28,771 nt of DNA from an uncultured Ruminococcus sp. (GTDB lineage Bacteria; Bacillota; Clostridia; Oscillospirales; Ruminococcaceae), in contig CAADWP010000105.1 of NCBI GenBank assembly GCA_900752785.1, forward strand, positions 1 through 28,771, written 5' to 3'. Shown piece after piece: positions 18,523 through 26,422 of the stretch. The translations under genes were made by a program, and so were the position numbers. Each line of letters opens with the position of its first letter. Within the stretch, counting starts at the first letter, position 1. The notes below the pieces were generated by a model, which made no database searches, was not told the DNA's origin, and saw nothing but the letters and a program-made list of their open reading frames with translations.

Positions 18523-19364
18523 GATATCTTTTCCGTAAGCTTCACAACGCCCTCAGCTTCGCTGTCATCCATAATGATCTCTCCGACATCAGGCAGAGTA
18601 ATAATGCCGCTTCTGGGATTCTTTACGCTGACAACATAACTTGTAATTTCAGCTTCAACCTCAGATTTTTCAAAACAAAGATCAGCGTCGGTAAGCTCGC
18701 AGTTCACCAGCTTCAGTCCCTTACAATAGCATAAAGGCTGAGTACCTGAAATTTTGCAGTTGATAAGAGTCACCCCCTCCGAATACCATGCAAGATACTC
18801 TCCTCGGATAACGCTGTTCTTCACTGTAACGTTTTTTCCGTGCCAAAACGCGTCCTTCGTGTCAAAAACGCAGTTCTCAAAAACCGCATTTTCTATGTAC
18901 TGAAAAGAATATTTCCCCTTGAAGCGTACGTTTTCAAATCTTATATTTTCCGCTCTCATAAGAAAATATTCGCTTTCGGCATCGGAATCCTTAATTGATA
19001 TCCACCTTACAGACCAGCCGAATTCAGGCGAAATTATACTGCTGTTCTCAATAGAGATATGTGAGCATTCCCTCAGCGCCTTTATTCCGTGCAGCCTTGA
19101 ATCCTTTATCTCGATCCCCTCTGAATACCACAACGCCGCACGGCAAAGCTCTGTCATTTCGCATTTTAAAAGCTTAACGTTCCTGTCATGCCAGAGAGGA
19201 TACCGCAGATTGAAAAAACAGTTTTCCGCTCTGATCCCGGATGACTCCTTGAGAGCGCTTTCGCCGTCGGCAGGACCGTCAAAACGGCAGCCCCTTATCA
19301 AGATCCCGTTCTCGCCGTATAAGGCGCGTTCCTCGTCAAATGTCTTATTATCAATAATTTTCAA
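18519..19364 (-). CDS. DUF3737-family protein (predicted right-handed beta-helix), TTG start
   Basis: The product has 281 residues. It is built of short repeats of the type 'fenc.f...ydlwys.nvklinc' (for example 'AVFENCVFDTKDAFWHGKN', 'VTLINCKISGTQPLCYCKG'), the pattern of DUF3737 proteins, which are predicted to form a beta-helix. There is no signal peptide or membrane segment. The function is unknown; in many gut Firmicutes it sits next to transporters or regulators. The start is a TTG with AAGGAG 9 nt upstream. The gene follows a palindromic element (19390-19551) closely, and a short leader ORF ends on its start codon. It is coupled to the MATE gene by an ATGA overlap. Confidence 0.85.
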   Translation of the reverse strand: MKIIDNKTFDEERALYGENGILIRGCRFDGPADGESALKESSGIRAENCFFNLRYPLWHDRNVKLLKCEMTELCRAALWYSEGIEIKDSRLHGIKALRECSHISIENSSIISPEFGWSVRWISIKDSDAESEYFLMRAENIRFENVRFKGKYSFQYIENAVFENCVFDTKDAFWHGKNVTVKNSVIRGEYLAWYSEGVTLINCKISGTQPLCYCKGLKLVNCELTDADLCFEKSEVEAEITSYVVSVKNPRSGIITLPDVGEIIMDDSEAEGVVKLTEKIS

Positions 19365-19387
19365 TTAAAACATCTCCTTAAAACCAT
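19361..19387 (-). CDS. Possible 8-codon leader ORF coupled to the DUF3737 gene
   Basis: On the minus strand, ATG (complement of 19385-19387) is preceded at 7 nt by GGAGGT (complement of 19395-19400), which lies in the terminal repeat of the palindromic element. The frame reads MVLRRCFN and stops at TGA overlapping the TTG start of the DUF3737 gene (TTGA). This is geometrically a good translation-coupling arrangement, but such a short ORF could arise by chance. Confidence 0.3.
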   Translation of the reverse strand: MVLRRCFN

Positions 19388-19389
19388 GC

Positions 19390-19551
19390 AATAGACCTCC
19401 TCGGAAACTAAGGTGCAGACGTATGACTAAAGATTTTGTCATATGGCAAGACAGACGACGAAAGCGGGCTGACGCCCTCTGAGGAGGATAACGCCGCCAT
19501 ATGGCAAAAGATTTGACAGACGGTGTGCGTTAGTTTCCGAGGAGGTCTATT
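19390..19551. mobile_element. 162-bp palindromic MITE-like element
   Basis: The ends are perfect 22-bp inverted repeats: AATAGACCTCCTCGGAAACT plus AA at 19390-19411, and its complement at 19530-19551. Inner arms also pair: 19434-19447 with 19496-19509 forms 14 bp with a single G-T wobble, followed by AAA/TTT after two mismatches. At the centre GGGC-TGAC-GCCC (19466-19477) forms the apex. Read as RNA or single-stranded DNA the whole unit folds as one long hairpin. It has no ORF, so any movement would need a transposase elsewhere. The repeat boundary could be read as TA flanking GACCTCC...GGAGGTC, in line with a TA target duplication, but this is only one reading. Confidence 0.75.
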
Positions 19552-19654
19552 AACTCTGACGCAGGCTTCATTTGTCCACACAGCCTTTTAGAGCGTATTC
19601 ACATAAAATGAATGTGTGAATTTTCCGTTTTATTTGGTAAATAGTAATGAAATA
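19552..19654. other. AT-rich spacer downstream of the DegV-kinase gene
   Basis: This holds two modest hairpins, 19639-19660 (8-bp stem AAATAGTA/TACTATTT, overlapping the kinase stop codon) and about 19602-19628 (TTCACA/TGTGAA). Neither is followed by a T-tract on the minus strand, so I see no convincing terminator for the signalling operon before the palindromic element. No gene is evident. Confidence 0.5.
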
Positions 19655-22327
19655 CTATTTTTTTATATAAAAAAGTCCAAAGCAGTTTGTGCCGCAGTTG
19701 CATGAAATAGCAGAGGAAGCTTTCATCAGCTTTATATTATCGAATTTTTTATATTTCAGAGCCTCCTGTCTTATCCTTTCAAGCTGACTGACGCCGCATC
19801 CGGCATAGGTTATAAGCAGGATACTATCGTCTATCTTTCGACTGCGCATCAATACGCTTCTGACATATCTTAATCCTGCCTTTTCAATTTTTCCCGTCAT
19901 AAAGCCTCTGAACGCGATTCTATCCTTATGCATATGCATGACAGGATGTATATTCAAAGCGTTGCATATATCCCTTGCCATTTTGCTCACTTTGCCGTTG
20001 CGGTACATATACTCCGTCGATCCCATTATAAAACTTGCGGATATCTTCTCTCTGAGACTTTCCGCAGAACGGCGTATAAGCTCGGGGGAAGCGCCGTCCT
20101 GCGCCATTTTTGCCGCATTAAGAACGATGATTCCCATACCGCTTGAAATGTGCCCCGAATCTATAACGGTAACGTTGTCGAAGCCCTCCGCCGCCTTTGA
20201 AGCCGCGAAATATTCACCCCCGACGCCCGAGGATACCGAGATATGGATAACGCTCTCCGCCTCCATAAGCCTGTCGGAAAAAAATGCCTCGTATTCATCC
20301 GTTGACGCACAGGAGGAAAGCGCTTTCCTGCCGTCGGAAATATGCCCGAGAAGCTCGTCTGAGCATATTTCCTTGGTATCCATAAATCTTCCTTTTTCAG
20401 TAGTTATGTAGCAATACATCAATTTTATATCAAGCTTTTCGATCCATTCGACAGGCAGATCGCAGATACAGTCGGCAGAAATGCATACCTTTTTCTTTCT
20501 GCTGTGAAAAAGAAGCGGCGCAGTCGTATCGCCAATGTTGCTGCCGGTCTGCATTACCGCATATTCAATAAGTTCGGCTGGAAGAAATTTTTGCATAGCC
20601 GCCTCCAGCAGCGCTCCGCTGATCGGCTTTGCAAGATATCCTTCAAAGCCTTTCGACTCATAAAATTCCGAAGCATTGCTCATAACATGAGCTGTAACCG
20701 CAATAACGGGAGTTTTCTGACAGAAACCATCTACACGGCTGCGAAGAAGCTTTAGAGTCTCCTCACCGTCCATTTCGGGCATCATATGATCCATAAGAAT
20801 TACATGATAAAATTTCCGTCTTGTCTTTTCAAGGCATTCTCTGCCGCTTAAAGCCGTATCAACGCTGATCTTCGTATCACGGAGCAGCTTCCGCGCAACA
20901 ATAAGATTCATCTCGTTGTCGTCAACGATAAGTACCTCAGCATTCGGCGCTTCAAAGCTCTGCTTATAGATCTTTTTATCCGTAATATCTCTCTTTATCA
21001 TGTATCTGACAGAACCGACAGGAGCTTCGTTCACGATCTGCTGATCGACAGTTACAGTGAAGCATGAGCCCTTTTGATAAATACTGTCTACAGAGATCGT
21101 GCCGTTCATCATATCGATAAGCTGTTTTGATATAGCGAGTCCAAGACCTGTTCCCTCGATTTTCTTTGTTTTGCCGCTGTCAGCACGCTTAAACACAGTA
21201 AAGATCGACTCGAAATCTTCACGGCGGATACCTATACCCGTATCGCTGACGGCAATTTTAAGCCGAACCTTATTTCCCTCCGTCCGTTCGCTCTTGACAG
21301 TAAGAACTACCGAACCCTTTTCAGTGTATTTTACAGCGTTTGTCAATATATTGATAATGACCTGTTTTAGTCTTCCCTCGTCTCCGTAAAGCATTGAAGG
21401 AAGCTCCTCGTCTATATCCACTTTAAAATCAAGCTTTTTTCGGCTTGCGCGAATCCATATGATATTGACTATATCGCTGAACATTGCCGCTGTTTCATAC
21501 TGTGCGGGAACGATCTCCATTTTTCCCGATTCTATTTTGGATATATCAAGGATATCGTTTATAAGCGAAAGAAGCAGCTTTCCCGCGCTTTGAACGTTCA
21601 TTGCATTTTCGGCCACCTCGTCCGAGATCGCGTCACGAAGTATCATCTCATTCAAACCAAGGATCGTATTTATCGGAGTCCTGATCTCATGGCTCATATT
21701 TGCAAAAAACAGGCTCCTTGAATTGCTCAGCTCCTCGATCTCCTCAGCGCGCTCTTTAGCAAGCTTACGCTCCTTGTTATAAAGGGTATTCTGAAACCTA
21801 AAGGCGGCACCTATGATAAATGCCGAAATTATAAGACTCACGGCAACGTCCTGCCTTACAAGCTCTCCGCTGTCGAGCTTTGTGACAAGCTCGGGACGGT
21901 AAACGCCTAAAATAAACATTGTTATATCAATAAGTATTGAAACAATTAGTAAAAAATAAAATCTCCAGCCGTCAAGAAACATAAATATAAAAACCAGCCC
22001 AAGCATCATCCACATCGGATTTCCGCTTTCCGCGCCTCCGCTTGTCATAAAGGAGATCGGCATAAGCACCAGATTCATCATGAGAAGCGATAAAAACAGA
22101 ATATTTTTTCCGAATCTGAATTTATAGGAAAGTCCGAATGTGACAAGAAATGCAATTGAACCTGTAAAAGGAAGGATATAGACCATAAACCCTTGCTTCA
22201 TGATGATAATGCTCGACAATGCATTTAAGAAAAGTCCGACAGCTCCGAGCAGCAGCGCGATTCGGCACAGCTTTAGCCTAAGATGAACATTTTCGCCGAA
22301 ATACTTTTCCCTGAAGCTTGTTTTCAT
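19655..22327 (-). CDS. Membrane hybrid histidine kinase with receiver and C-terminal DegV domain
   Basis: The product has 890 residues. About six membrane segments lie in residues 20-180, then a short coiled coil and HisKA with His213 in 'ANMSHEIRTPINT'; HATPase with Asn330, 'SDTGIGI' (361-367) and 'GTGLGLAIS' (392-400); a receiver (about 464-582) with Asp513 in 'VILMDHMMPEMDG' and Lys567. Residues 613-890 form a complete DegV domain: 'VCISADCICDLPVEW', 'VIHISVSSGVGGEY', 'VTVIDSGHISSGMG', 'RNGKVSK', 'LNIHPVMHMHKDRIAFRG' and a terminal 'GTNCFGLFYIKK'. DegV proteins bind fatty acids (FakB is the best-known case). The frame is continuous through the junction. It overlaps the upstream kinase gene by ATGA and lacks an HPt. 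Confidence 0.92.
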   Translation of the reverse strand: MKTSFREKYFGENVHLRLKLCRIALLLGAVGLFLNALSSIIIMKQGFMVYILPFTGSIAFLVTFGLSYKFRFGKNILFLSLLMMNLVLMPISFMTSGGAESGNPMWMMLGLVFIFMFLDGWRFYFLLIVSILIDITMFILGVYRPELVTKLDSGELVRQDVAVSLIISAFIIGAAFRFQNTLYNKERKLAKERAEEIEELSNSRSLFFANMSHEIRTPINTILGLNEMILRDAISDEVAENAMNVQSAGKLLLSLINDILDISKIESGKMEIVPAQYETAAMFSDIVNIIWIRASRKKLDFKVDIDEELPSMLYGDEGRLKQVIINILTNAVKYTEKGSVVLTVKSERTEGNKVRLKIAVSDTGIGIRREDFESIFTVFKRADSGKTKKIEGTGLGLAISKQLIDMMNGTISVDSIYQKGSCFTVTVDQQIVNEAPVGSVRYMIKRDITDKKIYKQSFEAPNAEVLIVDDNEMNLIVARKLLRDTKISVDTALSGRECLEKTRRKFYHVILMDHMMPEMDGEETLKLLRSRVDGFCQKTPVIAVTAHVMSNASEFYESKGFEGYLAKPISGALLEAAMQKFLPAELIEYAVMQTGSNIGDTTAPLLFHSRKKKVCISADCICDLPVEWIEKLDIKLMYCYITTEKGRFMDTKEICSDELLGHISDGRKALSSCASTDEYEAFFSDRLMEAESVIHISVSSGVGGEYFAASKAAEGFDNVTVIDSGHISSGMGIIVLNAAKMAQDGASPELIRRSAESLREKISASFIMGSTEYMYRNGKVSKMARDICNALNIHPVMHMHKDRIAFRGFMTGKIEKAGLRYVRSVLMRSRKIDDSILLITYAGCGVSQLERIRQEALKYKKFDNIKLMKASSAISCNCGTNCFGLFYIKK

Positions 22328-25068
22328 TCCGTTCCCCCTAATCTTTCTATCAGTCTTGCAAGCTCCTCGCCTGCTCCCATAAAATCAAAGCTGACAGCCT
22401 TTAATTTAACGGAAGAAAGCAGTTCGCCAAGGCTTAATCCTTTATAGCCAAAGCATGATGATGCCTCCAAATATTGCTCAACACTCTCTATTTCATAAGA
22501 TTCAATGCATTCACGCAGCTTTTTAAGACTCTCTGAAAGCTCACTATCCGTTAATTCTCTGAGACATCCCTCTGAATTTTCGGCTGAACTTTTATCATTT
22601 TCGCCGTTAAATATCATTGGGCAGTTTTTTATTGCCTCGATGACGCGCTCATATTCGGCAAGCATCGCATCGTTTTCTTCGGCAATTACATTCTCATCTT
22701 TTGACTTAGCTGCCGCCTCAAGACGCTTTGCCATTTTTGACAGCTTCACAGCTCCTATGTTAAGAGATGTACTTTTTAAAGAATGAACGAGAATAGTATA
22801 ATTTTCCCAGTCCTTTTCATTAAAAAATTGGCGGATCTCGCCTATTCTCTTAACACCGATCTCGTGATATATTTTTACTATATCAATATAATCTTCAATA
22901 TTTCCGCTGCAATAGCCGATGCCGAGCTGAACGTCAACGCCCTCGATATTTAATTCTTTGTCACTGACCGAAACTGCTTCCTCCATATATTCATGTTCAG
23001 CTATATCCGAGTACTTTATGATTTTTTCGTTCGGGATAAACCTGCAAAGCACTCTTTCAAGGGAAGAAATCTCAATCGGCTTCGTAATATAATCCGAAAA
23101 TCCCTCGATCATAAACATATCCCTTGCGCCTCCTATAGCGTTTGCAGTAAGGGCAATTACAGGAACATTACGGAAGTAAGCGCCGGGCTTGCGGCGAAGC
23201 TCGCGAAACGTCTCAATACCATCCATTTCAGGCATCATATGATCCATAAATACCATATCTATCTGAAGACTATCCATCATTTCCAGCGCCTGCCTGCCGT
23301 TCCCGGCAACGTGTACATTAATAAGATACGGACGCAGCAGTCCTTCAATAACCTTAAGATTCATGGGATTATCGTCCACAACAAGCACACTCGCGTCGGG
23401 AGCAGTAAAGCGCACTTTACGGTTCCGACCGGGACTGCCGTCATATTGTCCGTTCAGCACCGCAGCAATTGAAAGAACATAGAAAGGCTTATAAACGAAC
23501 ATCAGCTTGCTGCCTGAAAGACTCTCCTTGTGGTCGCGGTCAAGGACAAGGACCACCCGCACCTCGTCGGAAAGCTTCTCAAAGAACTCTTTATCCTCGC
23601 AATATTCCTCCCAGCTTAAAAAAACATGAGAAAAGCTCTCCTTGACAATACGGCGTTTTACATCCGACAGCGATAAACAACGTACATAATTTATTCCCAG
23701 TCCCTCGACTATATGAACGATATTTTCAGCATAACCGTCGCGAATTACAGAATACCGATATTTATTCATATCAATATAAAGCATTACCTTGATCTTGCCC
23801 GGGTCGTTCAGTGAAACGGAAGGTCTCTCGATAACAACTCCCTGCGGAATTACGAGCTGAACCTCTGTACCATTTCCAGGTTCGCTCTGTATTGAGATAA
23901 AGCCTCCCATTTTATTAACGACAGCCTTTGCTATAGGAAGTCCGAGTCCCAATCCTCTTTCACGGCGGCTTCGCTTTGTATCAGCCTGATTATAGCTTGT
24001 AAACAGCTTTTCAACGGATGTCCTGTTCATTCCAATACCCGTATCCCGTACCGATATTATAAGGTTAACACCGTATTCCTCACGGCGCGCCCTTATGCGG
24101 ACAATTAATCCGCCGTCGTCTGTAAATTTTACAGCGTTGTCAATTATATTCAAAACGGCGCGTCTGATCTTCTGCTCGTCTCCTTTAAGGATCGACGGGA
24201 TCCTCGCGTCAAAGTCCACGATAAGCTCCAGCTTTTTATCGGCAGTTCTTGACTCCGTCATATTTATGATGTCGTTTACGACCGAAGTAATATTATAATC
24301 ATTGGAAACGACCTTCATTCGCCCGTTTTTTAAATCAGTAAAATCAAAAATATCGTTGAACATGGAAAGAAGACAGTTTCCGGAATTGCGAATATCTGTA
24401 ATATTATCCATGATATCCTCAGGAAGCTTTCGGCTGAGAACCGCCTCGCTGAGTCCGCACACCGTATTTATCGGAGTTCTGACCTCATGACATATATTTG
24501 CCATAAAATCATCCTTGCTGCGTTCGGCAGCATTTATAGTCTCAAGATTTTTTACAAGCAGCTCCTTAGTTTCGTTCCTAATCTTAATGAGGAAGCCAAT
24601 TACAGCAATAATAACATAAATCGAAAATACGCCTGAAACTATCTTTATCCCGGAAGTAAAGCTCATATCAGCCCAGATATCTCCGTCAAAGAATAGATTG
24701 TATATTACATGAAGCGAATATATGATAGTCCCGATATGGATAACATCAGGTATACCGTATAACGCCGTAAGAACCGTCACGGCAGCCATTATCGGCAATA
24801 CGCTCAAAAAGTCGTTTGTCATAAAAAAATAGATCGATACGTCCATCCAGCACATCACCGATGTGACAGCGGCTCTGAAATAAAAACTTCTGAACTGTTT
24901 TAAATATATAATAATGCACAAAGTCATTCCCGCAAGTATCAGCGGAGCAATCCAAGCCTGCCAGTTAGCCAGCAGAGCAGCAGACGACATTATGACAGTA
25001 TACAGACCGTAAACAAGGAGTACAGCTTTTTCCTTACTGCTCTCGCTCCTACTCTTATTACTGTCCAT
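22324..25068 (-). CDS. Membrane hybrid histidine kinase with pseudo-receiver, receiver and HPt domains
   Basis: The product has 914 residues. About five or six membrane segments lie within residues 15-162; HisKA has His194 in 'ANICHEVRTPINT'; HATPase has 'NIIDNAVKF', 'RDTGIGM' and 'GLGLGLPIA'. A region at about 426-540 folds like a receiver and keeps a 'YKPF' lysine, but the phospho-acceptor position reads 'VFLSWEE' with no aspartate. A full receiver follows (about 560-680, Asp609 in 'MVFMDHMMPEMDG', Lys663), then an HPt with His762 in 'LVHSLKSTSLNIGA'. The last 75 residues are an extra helical module. The start is ATG 25068 with AGGAG 7 nt upstream, overlapping the HD-GYP gene by 11 nt. The protein can in principle donate phosphate through HPt to another receiver. 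Confidence 0.92.
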   Translation of the reverse strand: MDSNKSRSESSKEKAVLLVYGLYTVIMSSAALLANWQAWIAPLILAGMTLCIIIYLKQFRSFYFRAAVTSVMCWMDVSIYFFMTNDFLSVLPIMAAVTVLTALYGIPDVIHIGTIIYSLHVIYNLFFDGDIWADMSFTSGIKIVSGVFSIYVIIAVIGFLIKIRNETKELLVKNLETINAAERSKDDFMANICHEVRTPINTVCGLSEAVLSRKLPEDIMDNITDIRNSGNCLLSMFNDIFDFTDLKNGRMKVVSNDYNITSVVNDIINMTESRTADKKLELIVDFDARIPSILKGDEQKIRRAVLNIIDNAVKFTDDGGLIVRIRARREEYGVNLIISVRDTGIGMNRTSVEKLFTSYNQADTKRSRRERGLGLGLPIAKAVVNKMGGFISIQSEPGNGTEVQLVIPQGVVIERPSVSLNDPGKIKVMLYIDMNKYRYSVIRDGYAENIVHIVEGLGINYVRCLSLSDVKRRIVKESFSHVFLSWEEYCEDKEFFEKLSDEVRVVLVLDRDHKESLSGSKLMFVYKPFYVLSIAAVLNGQYDGSPGRNRKVRFTAPDASVLVVDDNPMNLKVIEGLLRPYLINVHVAGNGRQALEMMDSLQIDMVFMDHMMPEMDGIETFRELRRKPGAYFRNVPVIALTANAIGGARDMFMIEGFSDYITKPIEISSLERVLCRFIPNEKIIKYSDIAEHEYMEEAVSVSDKELNIEGVDVQLGIGYCSGNIEDYIDIVKIYHEIGVKRIGEIRQFFNEKDWENYTILVHSLKSTSLNIGAVKLSKMAKRLEAAAKSKDENVIAEENDAMLAEYERVIEAIKNCPMIFNGENDKSSAENSEGCLRELTDSELSESLKKLRECIESYEIESVEQYLEASSCFGYKGLSLGELLSSVKLKAVSFDFMGAGEELARLIERLGGTE

Positions 25069-26155
25069 CAGAGCACTCCTCTCCAAGGAACTCCTTTACC
25101 TGTCTGCGCAATCCTACAAAAACATCAAGTATCTCGGCATCAAACTGAGTTCCCCTGCCCTGAAGAAGTATATCCATAGCTTTTTCAACAGGACGGATCG
25201 GCTTTTTATAACAGCGCTCTGCATAAAGAGCGTCAAAAACATCTGCAACAGCCATTATACGCGCGCTAAGAGGGATAGACCTGCCGCTCATACCGTACGG
25301 ATACCCTCTTCCGTCCCAGCGCTCATGGTGACAAAGCGCAATTTCGGCAGCTGTTTTCGTATAGGATTCGTCCTCCACATCGCTAATAATATCCCTGATG
25401 ATATCAACACCGTATTCGGTATGCATTTTCATTGAAGTAAATTCATCGTCGGTAAGCTTTCCGGGCTTTAACAGGATACTGTCCGGTATTCTTATCTTTC
25501 CTATATCGTGAAGCGGTGCGGCTTTTATAATATTATCCGCATATTCGCTGTTAAGGCAATCAGTATATATTTTTTTCTGAAGAAGCTTTTCAACGATCAT
25601 CTTTACGTATGTCCGGGTATTTTTTACATGCTCTCCGGTACTGCCGTCACGAAGCTCAATAAGATTTGCCATACCAACGATGACCGATTCCTGCATATTG
25701 CTTATACGCTTAGCTCTTTCAGCAAGCTGGCGGGTCTGCGACTCAACTACCACCTCTAAATTTTTTCTGTATCGTTCAAGCTCGAGTATTCTTTCAACTC
25801 TGCTAAGCAGAAGATCCGGAACAAAAGGCTTTGTAACAAAATCCTGCGCGCCCGCGCTAAAGCACTTCTTTTCCGTTTCGGGATTCTTTTCCGCCGTCAG
25901 AAAGATTATCGGAACCGCCTTGCAGCGTTCATCTTTTTTAATTATCTCAACAGTTTCAAAACCGTTCATTTCGGGCATAATTATGTCCATAAGGATAAGC
26001 GCCGGAATATTTTTTTCAAGATACTTTAAAGCGGCAGCTCCCGAATTAGCAGACGCGACATGATATTCTTTACAAAGTATTTTATTTGCAAGCATGAGAT
26101 TGGAGCTGTCATCGTCGACAACAAGTATAGTATCCTTAACCACAATATCCTTCAT
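25058..26155 (-). CDS. Response regulator with HD-GYP domain (c-di-GMP phosphodiesterase)
   Basis: The product has 365 residues. The receiver (about 8-125) has the 'VVDDDSSN' acidic patch, Asp57 in 'LILMDIIMPEMNG' and Lys109. A coiled linker (about 126-155) leads to the HD-GYP domain: 'MANLIELRDGSTGEHVKNT', the metal site His216-Asp217 in 'PLHDIGK', His245 in 'MKMHTEYG', 'CHHERWDGRGYPYG' (275-288) and 'RIMAVADVFDAL'. All metal and GYP residues are present, so hydrolysis of c-di-GMP (or a related cyclic dinucleotide) is expected, controlled by phosphorylation of Asp57. It is the first gene of the three-gene signalling operon; the ribosome binding site AGGAGG is 11 nt upstream. Confidence 0.95.
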   Translation of the reverse strand: MKDIVVKDTILVVDDDSSNLMLANKILCKEYHVASANSGAAALKYLEKNIPALILMDIIMPEMNGFETVEIIKKDERCKAVPIIFLTAEKNPETEKKCFSAGAQDFVTKPFVPDLLLSRVERILELERYRKNLEVVVESQTRQLAERAKRISNMQESVIVGMANLIELRDGSTGEHVKNTRTYVKMIVEKLLQKKIYTDCLNSEYADNIIKAAPLHDIGKIRIPDSILLKPGKLTDDEFTSMKMHTEYGVDIIRDIISDVEDESYTKTAAEIALCHHERWDGRGYPYGMSGRSIPLSARIMAVADVFDALYAERCYKKPIRPVEKAMDILLQGRGTQFDAEILDVFVGLRRQVKEFLGEECSDGQ

Positions 26156-26188
26156 TTACACGTTTCCTCCTACTCGGGATCATCCATA

Positions 26189-26217
26189 TATCTAAACTCG
26201 GACAAATCTGCTGTCAA
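26189..26217 (-). promoter_or_regulatory. Candidate proximal promoter of the signalling operon
   Basis: On the minus strand, TTGACA (complement of 26212-26217) and TAGATA (complement of 26189-26194) are 17 bp apart. The -35 is consensus but the -10 is weak. The start point would fall about 25 nt upstream of the HD-GYP gene. Confidence 0.4.
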
Positions 26218-26272
26218 TGCTAAAAAATCTACAGATCATCCTATGAACATATAAACATAATTATCCATTTTT

Positions 26273-26301
26273 ATAATACAACATTTTTAAAATTTCCGCA
26301 A
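26273..26301 (-). promoter_or_regulatory. Candidate distal promoter of the signalling operon
   Basis: On the minus strand, TTGCGG (complement of 26296-26301) and TATTAT (complement of 26273-26278) are 17 bp apart. The -10 is good and the -35 moderate. It would give a leader of about 110 nt. The rest of 26156-26355 is AT-rich with no gene that I can recognise. Confidence 0.45.
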
Positions 26302-26355
26302 TAGCTTACGCAAATAATTAACAAAATGTTGACATATCAAGGAATACGCAAAGTA

Positions 26356-26387
26356 AAAGGGACTTCGCCCCAAAACGAAGTCCCTTT
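26356..26387 (-). terminator. Intrinsic terminator of the lysis cassette
   Basis: A 12-bp perfect stem (AAAGGGACTTCG with CGAAGTCCCTTT) around an 8-nt loop lies 36 bp after the peptidase stop codon. On the minus strand it ends in TTT followed by TACTTT, a short but plausible U-tract. Confidence 0.8.
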
Positions 26388-26422
26388 GAAATTTCTATAT
26401 TATACAGTTCATATTGTTTGAA

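Noticed and set aside
19552..19660. Hairpins after the DegV-kinase gene as operon terminators
   Set aside because: Neither stem is followed by a T-tract on the minus strand; the T-run beside 19660 faces the plus strand, where no gene ends.
20490..20520. Possibility that the DegV domain is a separate gene joined by a frameshift error
   Set aside because: The frame is continuous, with no stop, ATG or ribosome binding site near the junction (residues 600-613), so a genuine fusion is the better reading.
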